Origin: JAVVXB01 sp036651815
GTDB taxonomy: Bacteria > Bacillota > Clostridia > Christensenellales > CAG-138
Assembly (NCBI GenBank): GCA_036651815.1
Contig: JAVVXB010000012.1
Span: 1-64,000, forward strand
DNA length: 64,000 nt
Reading direction: 5' to 3'
The translations under genes were made by a program, and so were the position numbers. Shown here one piece after another: positions 26,767 to 35,427 of this stretch. Within the stretch, counting starts at the first letter, position 1; each line of letters starts with the position of its first letter. The notes beneath the pieces were generated by a model. The model was given only the letters and a program-made list of their open reading frames with translations. It was not told where the DNA came from and made no database searches.

Positions 26767-27477
26767 TTACGCTGAACCGAGGCAAGGCGCAGCTTCAAAC
26801 ACGTCCCGAATGGCTTCCAGAGGGCCAAAAACGACCAGATGGTCGCCTGGGTGCAACACGGTGTCGGCATCGACTGCGCTCAGTTGGCGACCCTTACGCT
26901 GCACAAGGAGCAGAAGCACGCCTTTATCATTCAGGTTGGCATCGGCAAGACGCGTATCTGCCAATTTTTGCGGCAGCATTTTCAGTGTGACCTGCGCAAC
27001 CACTTTGTCCGCAAAATAGTCCAGCACCAGCAACTGATTGCGCGCGCCCTTCAAGACCAGGCGATTGACCACCCGCTCAATGACCCCGTCAAGACATTGC
27101 TTGAAGCGCTTGTTGCGGAAAAACAGAATCAACGCGATCAAGAAGAGGGCGGGAACGAATAGCTGCCATAGGATATGCTCCAATTGCACAAGCTTGAGGG
27201 ACAGAAAAACGTTGACTACGGAGGAAACAATGGTCACTGTGAATGCATAACCGAACATCATGGTTGCGCGCGCAAGCCGCCGGCGCACAGGAGACACGGT
27301 AATGAGCTCGCTTTCACGTGTGGTGTAACCGGAGTTGGTCAACAGGGAAACCACTTGAAAGCGTGCTTTTTCTGCCGTCAAACCCGTAAAACGAAATAGC
27401 ATGGTGAAGATTTCCACAATTACCACATATACGAGAATGAGTGCGACAAACAGCATGCACGCGCCGAAAATACTCAA
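26767..27477 (-). CDS. Membrane protein with C-terminal RCK_C (TrkA-C) domain
   Basis: A 236-residue protein. There is one N-terminal helix (residues 3-25), a cytoplasmic TGLTAEKARFQVVSLL segment and two more helices (~75-120). The C-terminal part from ~150 to 230 ends HPGDHLVVFGPLEAI, the typical RCK_C ligand-binding fold that senses nucleotides or ions in potassium transport. The TTG start overlaps the upstream gene's stop (TTGA), with GGAG about seven bases before it, so the two are coupled. It is too short for a full Trk channel; a regulatory membrane protein is likely. Confidence 0.75.
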   Translation of the reverse strand: MSIFGACMLFVALILVYVVIVEIFTMLFRFTGLTAEKARFQVVSLLTNSGYTTRESELITVSPVRRRLARATMMFGYAFTVTIVSSVVNVFLSLKLVQLEHILWQLFVPALFLIALILFFRNKRFKQCLDGVIERVVNRLVLKGARNQLLVLDYFADKVVAQVTLKMLPQKLADTRLADANLNDKGVLLLLVQRKGRQLSAVDADTVLHPGDHLVVFGPLEAIRDVFEAAPCLGSA

Positions 27478-28457
27478 GCAATTTCTCCTGGGGCGGCAGG
27501 TTCCGCCAACATGACTATTTTCATAAGAAAGTCCTCAGAAATGGCCGAAACTAGCGGCAGAAAGACATCCCGTACCTTGAGCAGCGCGGTTTCATCTGCC
27601 TTGATAAACAGTGCCGGGGTGTTGAGTTTCGTATACAACGCTTCATCGATGGCCTTGTCAAGAAGTTGCTGTTCCTCCTGGGTCAGTTTGATATCGCCAA
27701 TGGCGAAAAGCGCTTTTTTCGTATCCTCGAATGTTGTTTTCTGCACATCGATGTCCACGTATTGCAGTTGAGAATGAGGGATCGTCACGGTTACAATCCG
27801 TGTGTCCATATCCACGGAGATATCCTTCGGACTGAGGTTTGCGAGATTGACGGTGTATACGCCCGTGCCATAGGAACGGATGGTTTTGGCTTTGCTGAAC
27901 AATGCGATGTGAAGCAGAGCCTGTGAAATTTTGGTGGTGACTTCCACGTCCTGTTCCATCACGACCAACTCCTGACGCTCTCGGGATTCACCCAAAATCG
28001 CATCGGAAAAGTCAAAGGCGTTATAGCCAAGCGATTCGTCCGGCAAAAAGCCATCGAGCGAGTCCGGCACAGAGATGTTTAGCGTTGGCGTCAATGCGCC
28101 GGAGAGCGCCGCTTTCACGCGTGGCCAGAAAAACAACAGTGTGAGGAGGAGCAACAGCGCAGCGATAAGAAATGCGATTATTTTGCGTTGGATGCGCCGG
28201 GCGCGCCGGTGCTTGCGGTGCCAACGTCCGTTGTGCCACACCTCTTCCTCCACATTGCACGTTCCATCAAAATCGGTGGGTGGTGCGTTTGCGCCAGCAC
28301 ACCGTTTTTGATGTGTCTGCTCCGCAGATGCACGAATTGCGGCGGACTGATCCGGTCTGCCGGAAGCTTCCGCAATCATGCGTGCTAGAAAATCACTGCG
28401 ACACGCTGCGGTATCGCGTGGTTGCGATCGACGGGTGCATCTGCCGTTATGTTGCAT
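27474..28457 (-). CDS. DUF4230-family membrane-anchored protein
   Basis: A 327-residue protein. The N-terminal ~85 residues are basic, His/Arg/Cys-containing and cytoplasmic. A single membrane helix (residues ~90-110) precedes an outward ~210-residue domain: LVVMEQDVEVTTKISQAL, SYGTGVYTVNLANLS, TVTIPHSQLQYVDID. This matches DUF4230, a family of unknown function. GGAGGAC precedes the ATG. It is the first gene of a two-gene unit with the RCK_C protein. Confidence 0.8.
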   Translation of the reverse strand: MQHNGRCTRRSQPRDTAACRSDFLARMIAEASGRPDQSAAIRASAEQTHQKRCAGANAPPTDFDGTCNVEEEVWHNGRWHRKHRRARRIQRKIIAFLIAALLLLLTLLFFWPRVKAALSGALTPTLNISVPDSLDGFLPDESLGYNAFDFSDAILGESRERQELVVMEQDVEVTTKISQALLHIALFSKAKTIRSYGTGVYTVNLANLSPKDISVDMDTRIVTVTIPHSQLQYVDIDVQKTTFEDTKKALFAIGDIKLTQEEQQLLDKAIDEALYTKLNTPALFIKADETALLKVRDVFLPLVSAISEDFLMKIVMLAEPAAPGEIA

Positions 28458-28470
28458 AGAATGTCCTCCG

Positions 28471-28950
28471 TTGCTTCCCTCTATTGGTGATAGAAATAGT
28501 ATAGATGGATATGCGTGCCCTTGTCAACAAATGAGCTTTTGCTGCAAAAAGTGTTGTATTCAATCGATTTTGAACTGCAGTTACGGACCGTTTTTCGAGC
28601 AGGGAGTGCCCCAATGGTTCTTTGCTTTTTCACATCCACATCCGGGTTTTTGTGTGGATTCGAAACTTGATTTGGAATCGGTTTCGCTTTCTGCTAACGT
28701 TTTCGATCCGTTTCAAATTTTTCCTCAAAAGCATTTCTGATATTTTTGCCTTCTTTGTGCGTAAAGTTCGAAATTGCTCGCCAGTAAACCTGCAAATGCT
28801 CCATTTAAACGGACAAAAATCCACATTAAAAAGAAAACGAAACCACTTAAAACGTATTCGAAACCAACTTTGTGACAATTTGGCAGAGTGAATGATTGAA
28901 CGGCTTATGATGCGGAAAATACCTGCATCAATCTGGCTAGAATCTGTGGG
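28471..28950. other. Intergenic stretch without a recognisable gene
   Basis: About 480 bp between the divergent DUF4230 gene and the rplU promoter. It is AT-rich, with no frame that has both a ribosome-binding site and a believable protein. I see nothing in it beyond short A/T runs. Confidence 0.6.
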
Positions 28951-28956
28951 AATTGA

Positions 28957-28986
28957 TTGACAGAGGGGAATTCTCTGTGATACAAT
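28957..28986 (+). promoter_or_regulatory. Promoter of rplU-prp-rpmA
   Basis: TTGACA at 28957-28962 and TACAAT at 28981-28986 with an 18-bp spacer; near-consensus for the vegetative sigma factor. Confidence 0.8.
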
Positions 28987-29075
28987 CGATCGGTGAGCCG
29001 CTCCGGAGCGGTAGCGAAGTGTGCGCAAGAAATGGCGCAACACCGCGATCGGGCGAGTCTGGTAATAGGAGGTGC
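28987..29075 (+). ncRNA. L21-type ribosomal protein leader
   Basis: The leader between promoter and rplU can fold into a closed junction. CGATCGGTG (28987-28995) pairs with CACCGCGATCG (29041-29051, two bases bulged). Inside lie a hairpin CCGCTC-CG-GAGCGG (28998-29011) and a second arm GTG-T-GCGC / GCGC-AA-CAC (around 29020-29043) that competes for part of the closing stem. Firmicutes rplU genes often carry such an autoregulatory leader bound by L21. A match to the L21-leader covariance model is not tested here. Confidence 0.5.
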
Positions 29076-29082
29076 AGTTATC

Positions 29083-29388
29083 GTGTATGCAATCATCCAA
29101 ACCGGTGGGAAGCAGTATAAGGTTGAGGTTGGCGATCAGATCCTGATCGAAAAGCTTGAATCTGAAGTGAATGCCGAAGTCGATTTTGAAACGTTGTTGG
29201 TTGCGGACGACGCAGGCGTAAAAGTCGGTAAGCCCATTTTGGACGGCGTAACCGTCAAGGGCAAGGTTCTCGAACACGGCAAGGGCAAGAAAGTTATTGT
29301 TTTCAAGTACAAGCCGAAGAAGAACATCCGTAAAAAGCGCGGCCATCGTCAGCCGTATACCAAGGTCGAGATTCTCTCGATCGGCTAA
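29083..29388 (+). CDS. rplU: 50S ribosomal protein L21
   Basis: A 101-residue L21 that binds 23S rRNA. IIQTGGKQYKVEVGDQI near the start and FKYKPKKNIRKKRGHRQPYT near the end are the family signatures. The GTG at 29083 is the start: AGGAGGTG lies seven bases upstream and the length matches the family. The frame is open upstream to 28993 only through the leader RNA. Confidence 0.97.
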   Translation: MYAIIQTGGKQYKVEVGDQILIEKLESEVNAEVDFETLLVADDAGVKVGKPILDGVTVKGKVLEHGKGKKVIVFKYKPKKNIRKKRGHRQPYTKVEILSIG

Positions 29389-29393
29389 GAGCA

Positions 29394-29726
29394 ATGATCA
29401 CCGTAACCATGTTGCGCGCCCAAGAAAAAATCGAAGGATTTATCTGTGAGGGGCATGCCAACTACGATGAGGCAGGACGGGACATCGTCTGCAGTGCCGT
29501 ATCGGCGCTGACGCAGACCTGCATCCTCGGCCTTACCGATGTGATCGGACTACATGCAGGCGTTTCCATTGATGAAAACGATGGGATTACCTGTGTTATT
29601 GAAAAGGATATTGCTCCGGAACAAACTGAAAAGGCAATGCTGCTATTTCAAACGATGGCGGCGGGACTCTCAGCCATCCGGAAAGCATATCCGAAAAACC
29701 TCAAAATTCGAAACAGGGAGGTGTAA
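29394..29726 (+). CDS. prp: Ribosomal-processing cysteine protease Prp
   Basis: A 110-residue YsxB/Prp protease. The catalytic pair is visible in GHANYDEAGRDIVCSAVSAL (His22, Cys34). Prp removes the N-terminal extension of L27 before L27 joins the ribosome. It lies between rplU and rpmA as in most Firmicutes, five bases after rplU and four before rpmA. Confidence 0.95.
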   Translation: MITVTMLRAQEKIEGFICEGHANYDEAGRDIVCSAVSALTQTCILGLTDVIGLHAGVSIDENDGITCVIEKDIAPEQTEKAMLLFQTMAAGLSAIRKAYPKNLKIRNREV

Positions 29727-29730
29727 ATCG

Positions 29731-30021
29731 ATGTTTCAGATGAATCTGCAGTTATTTGCCCATAAAAAGGGCGTTGGTTCGTCCCGTAACGGTCGTGACA
29801 GCGAAGCTCAGCGCCTTGGACCGAAACGTGCGGACGGGCAATTTGTGCTTGCCGGCAACATTCTCGTTCGCCAGCGCGGCACGCATTTCCATCCCGGCAA
29901 CAATGTTGGGATCGGCAAAGACGACACGTTGTTTGCCAAGGTTGATGGCGTGGTTCGCTTCGAAACCAAACATTTTGGCAAGAAGCAGGTCAGCGTTTAC
30001 CCCGAGGCGGTCAACGAATGA
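29731..30021 (+). CDS. rpmA: 50S ribosomal protein L27 with cleavable N-terminal extension
   Basis: A 96-residue L27. The mature protein starts at AHKKGVGSSRNGRDSE, whose N-terminus reaches the peptidyl-transferase centre. It is preceded by the nine-residue MFQMNLQLF, which fits the Prp cleavage site of Firmicutes (a hydrophobic NLQxF sequence cut after Phe). GGGAGGTG lies seven bases before the ATG at 29731. Longer in-frame starts upstream fall inside prp. Confidence 0.97.
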   Translation: MFQMNLQLFAHKKGVGSSRNGRDSEAQRLGPKRADGQFVLAGNILVRQRGTHFHPGNNVGIGKDDTLFAKVDGVVRFETKHFGKKQVSVYPEAVNE

Positions 30022-30022
30022 T

Positions 30023-30053
30023 GTACTTTTCTTTATGAATGAAGAAAAGTATC
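30023..30053 (+). repeat. Inverted repeat after rpmA
   Basis: TACTTTTCTT pairs with AAGAAAAGTA around an 8-nt loop. The downstream T-run is absent, so its role as a terminator is uncertain. Confidence 0.55.
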
Positions 30054-30188
30054 CAAATTAAATGAACATGACCAAATAGCGGAGGATCGGTAGCATACTG
30101 ATTCTCTGCTTTTTTAACAAAGAAGCGCATGTGATAGATGCGTAGCCGTATTCTCACAGGTAAAGTTGAACAAGGAGGATGCAGAGGG

Positions 30189-32063
30189 ATGTTAACCAAG
30201 GATAGTTCCATTGGGGATCTGTTGAAAAACCCGATCGGTTGCGACGTGATTGGTCGCTTGACGCAATATGCGGGGATTCCGGCAGGGATCATCGATCACC
30301 CGCTGACGCGCGCTGTAAAGCTGCGGACACTGCCGAAGCTTGCAAAGGGTATGGTCGATGAAAATCTGCTCGAAACACTGCTGCAACTTTTTAATCAGGA
30401 CGAGGGGGAAATACAGCTCCTGAAGAACGACGAGCGCCCCTGGTGGAAAAGCGCGGTTGTATATCAAATCTACCCGCGGTCGTTTATGGACAGCAATGCG
30501 GACGGGGTGGGGGATCTTCCGGGGATTCTTGTGAAGCTTGATTATTTACAAGCGCTGGGTGTGACCGCCCTATGGCTTTCTCCTGTGTATGATTCGCCAA
30601 ACGACGACAACGGTTATGATGTGCGGGATTACCGTTCGATTATGGCCGATTTTGGTACGATGGCGGATATGGAGCGGTTGATCGCGGAATTGCACAGGCG
30701 GAATATGCGGCTGATTATGGATCTGGTGCTAAACCATACCTCCGATGAGCATCCCTGGTTTTTGGAGAGCTTGAAGAACCCATCCGGTCCATATGGGGAT
30801 TACTACATCTGGCGCAAAGGCGCGGATGAGAAAACGCCGCCGAACAACTGGCTATCGCTGTTTTCCGGCCCAGCATGGACATATTATCCGGAACGCGATG
30901 AATGGGCGATGCATCTATTTTCAAAAAAGCAGATGGATTTAAACTGGGAGAATCCAGCCGTTCGAAAAGACGTGTTCGATATCGTTGATTTTTGGCGAGA
31001 CAAGGGTGTTGACGGTTTTCGGCTGGATGTCATCAGCTTTATCAGCAAAAATTCGCTGGCGGATGGCAACGAGAAGCTTGGCCAACTACTAGGAATCCGT
31101 GGGGTTGAACATTATTTCTATGGGAAAAATCTGCATGTACTGCTGCAGGAACTGAAGGCAAATGCGTTCCATGATGCGTTTACCATTGGGGAAACACCAG
31201 GCACAGGGCCGGAAATGAACCGGTTACTGTCCGCGCCACAGCGGCAGGAGCTATCCACAGTGTTTTGCTTTGATCACATGGAGAATATTGGGAAGAACCG
31301 CTTTGACGATTATCGGTATGATCTCAACCATCTCAAGCGCTGCCTGATTGCCTATGAAGGGGCGTATGCGGATGTGAGCTGGCCTACGATCTTTACGGAA
31401 AATCATGACAATCCGCGCATGCCAAGCAAGATTGATCCTCGTCCGGAATACCGGGAACGAATAGCCAAACTGTTGTGTGTGCTACTACTGACGGCGCGCG
31501 GGACGGTATTTCTCTATCAGGGACAGGAATTGGGCGCGGTCAATGTAGATTTTTCAGATATTATGCAGTTGAAGGATGTCGAAAGTCTGAATCGTTACCG
31601 AGAGCTGATGGAGGCGGAGGATGCGCAGGCCTGGCGGCACATCCTTGCCGGCACACGCGATCATGCCCGCACGCCTATGCAGTGGACAGGAGAGCGATTT
31701 GGTGGATTTTCCACCGCGGAACCATGGATCCGCATGGGGAATCCCGAACTAATCAATGCTGCAGATGAAACCAACGATCCGGAATCTGTACTCAACTTTT
31801 ATCGTGCGATGATCGCGCTACGCCTGAGCCATACGGAGATGCTGGTATACGGATCATTTGCTCCACTGCATCAAAAACGGCGTGATTTATTCTGCTATGA
31901 GCGCGGCGCGGGGGCTGGACACTTCTATATCGAAGCGAACCTGTCCGACCATGAGATTGCGAAACCGCGGGTTCACGCTCAATATACGCATGTGATCGGC
32001 AACTATCCGGAGCCAACGGAACGCCTACGTCCCTATGAAGCGCAGATATACCGAGTATTGTAA
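30189..32063 (+). CDS. GH13 alpha-glucosidase (oligo-1,6-glucosidase/trehalose-6-phosphate hydrolase-like) with N-terminal helical domain
   Basis: A 624-residue cytoplasmic glycoside hydrolase. Residues ~85-540 hold the (beta/alpha)8 barrel: VVYQIYPRSFMDSN, MDLVLNHTSDEHPWF, GFRLDVISFISK (nucleophile Asp), TIGETPG (acid/base Glu) and FTENHDNPR (third Asp). Val after the nucleophile is typical of enzymes acting on alpha-1,6 linkages or trehalose-6-phosphate. The first ~85 residues (SSIGDLLKNPIGCDVIG onwards) form a separate helical domain not found in canonical oligo-1,6-glucosidases. The ATG at 30189 has AAGGAGG ten bases before it. Confidence 0.9.
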   Translation: MLTKDSSIGDLLKNPIGCDVIGRLTQYAGIPAGIIDHPLTRAVKLRTLPKLAKGMVDENLLETLLQLFNQDEGEIQLLKNDERPWWKSAVVYQIYPRSFMDSNADGVGDLPGILVKLDYLQALGVTALWLSPVYDSPNDDNGYDVRDYRSIMADFGTMADMERLIAELHRRNMRLIMDLVLNHTSDEHPWFLESLKNPSGPYGDYYIWRKGADEKTPPNNWLSLFSGPAWTYYPERDEWAMHLFSKKQMDLNWENPAVRKDVFDIVDFWRDKGVDGFRLDVISFISKNSLADGNEKLGQLLGIRGVEHYFYGKNLHVLLQELKANAFHDAFTIGETPGTGPEMNRLLSAPQRQELSTVFCFDHMENIGKNRFDDYRYDLNHLKRCLIAYEGAYADVSWPTIFTENHDNPRMPSKIDPRPEYRERIAKLLCVLLLTARGTVFLYQGQELGAVNVDFSDIMQLKDVESLNRYRELMEAEDAQAWRHILAGTRDHARTPMQWTGERFGGFSTAEPWIRMGNPELINAADETNDPESVLNFYRAMIALRLSHTEMLVYGSFAPLHQKRRDLFCYERGAGAGHFYIEANLSDHEIAKPRVHAQYTHVIGNYPEPTERLRPYEAQIYRVL

Positions 32064-32142
32064 CGAATTCGTAAACAGGATGTGGATTTCCTTGCGACGG
32101 CGCACATTTTCCACTACACTCAAAGAAACGGGGAGGATCGGC

Positions 32143-33585
32143 ATGAAAAGACGAATATTTTGCATATTGCTGATCGCGCTGACGCTGATGGTATCGTTCG
32201 CGCCGATGCGTCATGCCAACGCACTGACACTGACAACGGGTAAAATCGTGGGGTCAGGCATCGCGTTTCGTAAGGCAGCCGATTCTGACAGCAAGTTGAT
32301 TGCTCGGTTGTCTGAGGGTACGGTTGTTAAAATTCTAAAAGCAAACGTCAATGCGGAATGGTATCAGGTGGAATATGCCGACAAGGCCGGATATGTCAAT
32401 CGTTTGTATGTGGACATCGAGCCTTCCATGCCATCGTACCAGATGAAGTATTCCGGCAAAGTCATCAACTGCAAGGAAAACATCAATGTACGTGGGGCTG
32501 CAAGCGGAAAAGGCGCAGTGCTTGGCGTTGCAAACAAGGGCGCGGTGCTGGAAGTCACGCAGGCATTTTATAATGAAGGGTACCACCAGATTTTGTTCAA
32601 CGGGAATACGGGCTACGTGTCCAAAAAATATATCGAACTAAAAGCACAGGTGGATAATGCCAGCCTTACCGATCTCGCCATCACAGGCGGCACGTTGTAT
32701 CCGAAGTTTTCACCCAATGAATATGGCTATATTCTGACTGCGAATGCTGAGCAGGTTACAATCAAGGCCAGCGCCAATGACGGCGTCAAGGTCAGCGTGG
32801 ACAGAACCGGTGTGAGCAGCGCAAAATACACCATCCGTTCCGGAAACAGCAAAACCATACGCATCTCTGTAGGAGGAAAGGTAAAGTATTCCATCTATCT
32901 TGTGCGGGATGTGCTGACGGTTGGAACCTGGAACATCAAACGCGGCAATAGCAACCTTGTGGAACAGGGATGGCTGATTGCCAATGAGCGGCCGGATATC
33001 ATCGGTATTCAGGAAGTATATGTCAACGAAAAAGAGCAGACCAATAACCTATTGTCGCTGCGCACCCGTGAAGCGCAGAATTGTTCCTTTACGCCGACCA
33101 TCGATTATGAATCCGGGGGACAGTATGGTATCGGTCAAATCAGTCGGTTCAAGCCGGAAACAACGGAGAAGTTTGAATTGGACAGCAGCGGCAAAGAAGC
33201 ACGTGCACTTCAAAAAGTGGTGTATCAGATCGATGGGAAGACGGTATCGGTCTATAATACGCATTTTTCCTACGAGTCTGAAAGCATTCGCCGCAAGCAG
33301 TTTTCCGCGATCTTTCAGATTATGAAGAAGGACAAGAATCCATACAAAATTTTGACGGGTGACTTTAATGCCAAGGAAGCGGAGTTTTACGAGTTTCGAA
33401 AGGGTGCCTACAAAGTCGTCAACACTTCTGAAACGAAGTTTTATGATTATTCCTACAAACGGATTGATGTCAATCAGATTGATAATATCATTGTGAGCAG
33501 CAATATCTATGTACTCAATGGACGTGCGATTCCAACCGAATTTTCCGATCATTATCCACTGTTTGCGTTTCTGTCGCTCCGCTGA
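32143..33585 (+). CDS. Secreted SH3-domain endonuclease/exonuclease/phosphatase (EEP) protein
   Basis: A 480-residue exported protein. There is a signal peptide (RIFCILLIALTLMVSF) cut near residue 28. Two bacterial SH3 domains follow at ~33-95 and ~105-165 (NVRGAAS near the start of the second), then a cadherin-like beta domain ~168-255 (LTDLAITGGTLYPKFSPN). Residues ~258-480 form an EEP phosphoesterase: GTWNIKRGN, IIGIQEVY, YNTHFSYES, TGDFNAKEAE, IDNIIVSS and SDHYPLFA carry the Asn, Glu, Asp-Asn and final Asp-His. It may cleave nucleic acid or a phospholipid at the cell wall. GGAGGAT lies five bases before the ATG. Confidence 0.88.
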   Translation: MKRRIFCILLIALTLMVSFAPMRHANALTLTTGKIVGSGIAFRKAADSDSKLIARLSEGTVVKILKANVNAEWYQVEYADKAGYVNRLYVDIEPSMPSYQMKYSGKVINCKENINVRGAASGKGAVLGVANKGAVLEVTQAFYNEGYHQILFNGNTGYVSKKYIELKAQVDNASLTDLAITGGTLYPKFSPNEYGYILTANAEQVTIKASANDGVKVSVDRTGVSSAKYTIRSGNSKTIRISVGGKVKYSIYLVRDVLTVGTWNIKRGNSNLVEQGWLIANERPDIIGIQEVYVNEKEQTNNLLSLRTREAQNCSFTPTIDYESGGQYGIGQISRFKPETTEKFELDSSGKEARALQKVVYQIDGKTVSVYNTHFSYESESIRRKQFSAIFQIMKKDKNPYKILTGDFNAKEAEFYEFRKGAYKVVNTSETKFYDYSYKRIDVNQIDNIIVSSNIYVLNGRAIPTEFSDHYPLFAFLSLR

Positions 33586-33615
33586 CACCCCCATTAATCG
33601 AAAAATGAAGCGTAT

Positions 33616-33654
33616 CAGGCTGCCAAAAACTTGATTTTTCGACAGCCTGTTTTA
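33616..33654 (+). terminator. Terminator of the EEP gene
   Basis: CAGGCTG and CAGCCTG pair, with inner CAAAAA/TTTTTCG pairing, followed by TTTTAG. Confidence 0.75.
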
Positions 33655-34287
33655 GTTCTTTACTTTTTCATTTACAGCGCGAATGAAAGCCCCATAGGAA
33701 GCGCGGTAGGGGATGGCCAACCGGCCGGTCTGGCTGAACAGGTGGGATAGGCGGATGAGCGCGTCCCCATCGGTGATTCGTTGTGCGGTGGGCATGGCGC
33801 CTGCCAGCTGTGTGATTTGAAACGCAAAACGGCCGCGTACCAGCAGAAGCACCGCATGGGAATGAAGCTCGGCCGGACTGGAAACGGAGAACAGTTTCAG
33901 CCGATCGGCTAGCAACAGAGGGAGAAACGCGGTGCAGAGGCCGGAAGCGTCTTTTCCGTCTCCGTTGAGAAACAGTAAGACTCGCAGACGAAGTGTCCGG
34001 TCTTCGGCCGCTTCCAGCAGGGCCAATCGGATGGCATCACAGGTGAGTACAGGGACATCCCGATCGGCCAAGTGCAACTCGACTGTTTCCCCAGTCTGAA
34101 GACTGCGGAGTGCGCCAGCAAGTTCTGCGGCAATCTGATCATATCCAATGAAATCCTGCCGGCGCTTGGTTGCAACCATTTCATACAGTTGCGTAACGAG
34201 ATTACGCTGGATGGGGAAGCGGTTTTCCGCCGCTTTTGCATCCACGTGTGCAAGAATTTCTTTTGTGTGATCCGAAAATCGATTCAA
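33652..34287 (-). CDS. Hypothetical protein
   Basis: A 211-residue soluble protein I do not recognise. The N-terminal third is helical (FSDHTKEILAHVDAKAAENR). The middle has an alternating strand/helix pattern (VELHLADRDVPVLTCDAIRL, LRLRVLLFLNGDG). There is no membrane helix and no catalytic motif. The start is probably TTG at 34287 with GGAG nine bases upstream. It lies upstream of nothing on its strand and is followed by the terminator of the convergent EEP gene. Coding potential is supported by its length and conserved-looking composition only. Confidence 0.6.
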   Translation of the reverse strand: MNRFSDHTKEILAHVDAKAAENRFPIQRNLVTQLYEMVATKRRQDFIGYDQIAAELAGALRSLQTGETVELHLADRDVPVLTCDAIRLALLEAAEDRTLRLRVLLFLNGDGKDASGLCTAFLPLLLADRLKLFSVSSPAELHSHAVLLLVRGRFAFQITQLAGAMPTAQRITDGDALIRLSHLFSQTGRLAIPYRASYGAFIRAVNEKVKN

Positions 34288-34319
34288 AATTCGTCACTCC
34301 ACAAATTCGAAGAAAGAAA

Positions 34320-34346
34320 AACCCCGGCAGATTCTGTCGGGGTTTG
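34320..34346 (-). terminator. Terminator of fba
   Basis: On the minus strand AACCCCG pairs with CGGGGTT around a short loop and is followed by a T-run, directly after the fba stop. Confidence 0.85.
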
Positions 34347-34357
34347 TCGATTGTAAG

Positions 34358-35293
34358 TTACGCTTTGCCGTTGCAGCCGAGTACGTCGACGATCTTATGG
34401 GCAACCATCGCCCGGATCGCTTCACGCGCGGGTTTGAGGTACTGACGCGGATCAAAGTGAGAGGGATTCTCCGCAAAGTATTTGCGGATGGTGCCGGTCA
34501 TGGCAAGACGCAGGTCACTGTCGATATTGATCTTGCAGACGGCCATTCTGGCGGCTTTGCGCAGCATATCCTCAGGTACGCCGATGGCATCCGGCATTTG
34601 ACCGCCATACTGATTGATCATCTCGACGAACGCAGGGATGACGCTGGAGGCACCGTGCAGTACGATAGGAAAGTTGGGCAAGCGTTTTTCCACTTCCTCA
34701 AGAATATCAAAGCGGAGCTGCGGCTTTGTGCCGGGCTTAAATTTGTATGCGCCGTGGCTGGTGCCGATGGCGATTGCCAAGGAATCGACGTTGGTGCGGG
34801 TTACGAAATCCTGAACCTGCGCTGGGTCTGTGTAAGAACCTTGACCAGCTTCAACCTTGACCTCGTCCTCGACGCCTTCGAGCCGTCCAAGCTCACCTTC
34901 AACGACTACGCCATGATCATGCGCATATTCCACAACCTGCTTGGTCAACGTGACGTTTTCTTCGTAGGAATGCTTACTTCCGTCGATCATGACGGAGGAA
35001 AAGCCACCATCGATGCAGCTCTTGCACAACTCGAAGCTATCGCCGTGATCCAGATGGACGCAGATGGGCAGGTCTGTCTCAATGCAGGCTGCCTCGATTA
35101 GTTTCATCAGATAGGTATGATTGGCGTATTTACGTGCGCCGGAACTCACTTGAAGAATCAGCGGAGCGCTCAGTTCCTTGGCAGCTTCCGTGATACCTTG
35201 GATAATCTCCATGTTGTTTACATTGAATGCGCCGATGGCATAGCCGCCTTTATACGCATCCGCAAACATTTTTTTGCTCGTTACGATTGGCAT
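34358..35293 (-). CDS. fba: Class II fructose-bisphosphate aldolase
   Basis: A 311-residue zinc aldolase that splits fructose-1,6-bisphosphate in glycolysis. It has AIGAFNVNNME, CVHLDHGDSFELC (zinc His and catalytic Asp), IDGSKHSYEENV, EGELGRLEGVEDEV, AIGTSHGAYKF (zinc His) and VLHGASSV (zinc His). The ATG at 35293 has AGGAG about eight bases upstream; 35317 would add eight residues of no family match. Transcribed alone, with its own terminator. Confidence 0.96.
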   Translation of the reverse strand: MPIVTSKKMFADAYKGGYAIGAFNVNNMEIIQGITEAAKELSAPLILQVSSGARKYANHTYLMKLIEAACIETDLPICVHLDHGDSFELCKSCIDGGFSSVMIDGSKHSYEENVTLTKQVVEYAHDHGVVVEGELGRLEGVEDEVKVEAGQGSYTDPAQVQDFVTRTNVDSLAIAIGTSHGAYKFKPGTKPQLRFDILEEVEKRLPNFPIVLHGASSVIPAFVEMINQYGGQMPDAIGVPEDMLRKAARMAVCKINIDSDLRLAMTGTIRKYFAENPSHFDPRQYLKPAREAIRAMVAHKIVDVLGCNGKA

Positions 35294-35366
35294 AGTGGAT
35301 CTCCTTTGCATGTTCATCTATTATCGTAGGTATTATACCGCATTCCCCCCGAATTGCAACGAAAAA

Positions 35367-35395
35367 TTGCAATGATTGAAATAATGGGCTATAAT
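35367..35395 (+). promoter_or_regulatory. Promoter of the glycosyltransferase gene
   Basis: TTGCAA at 35367-35372 and TATAAT at 35390-35395, spacer 17 bp, 32 bp before the ATG. Confidence 0.7.
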
Positions 35396-35427
35396 TAAAG
35401 ATGGAAATTCTATGGAGGTAGCGACAT

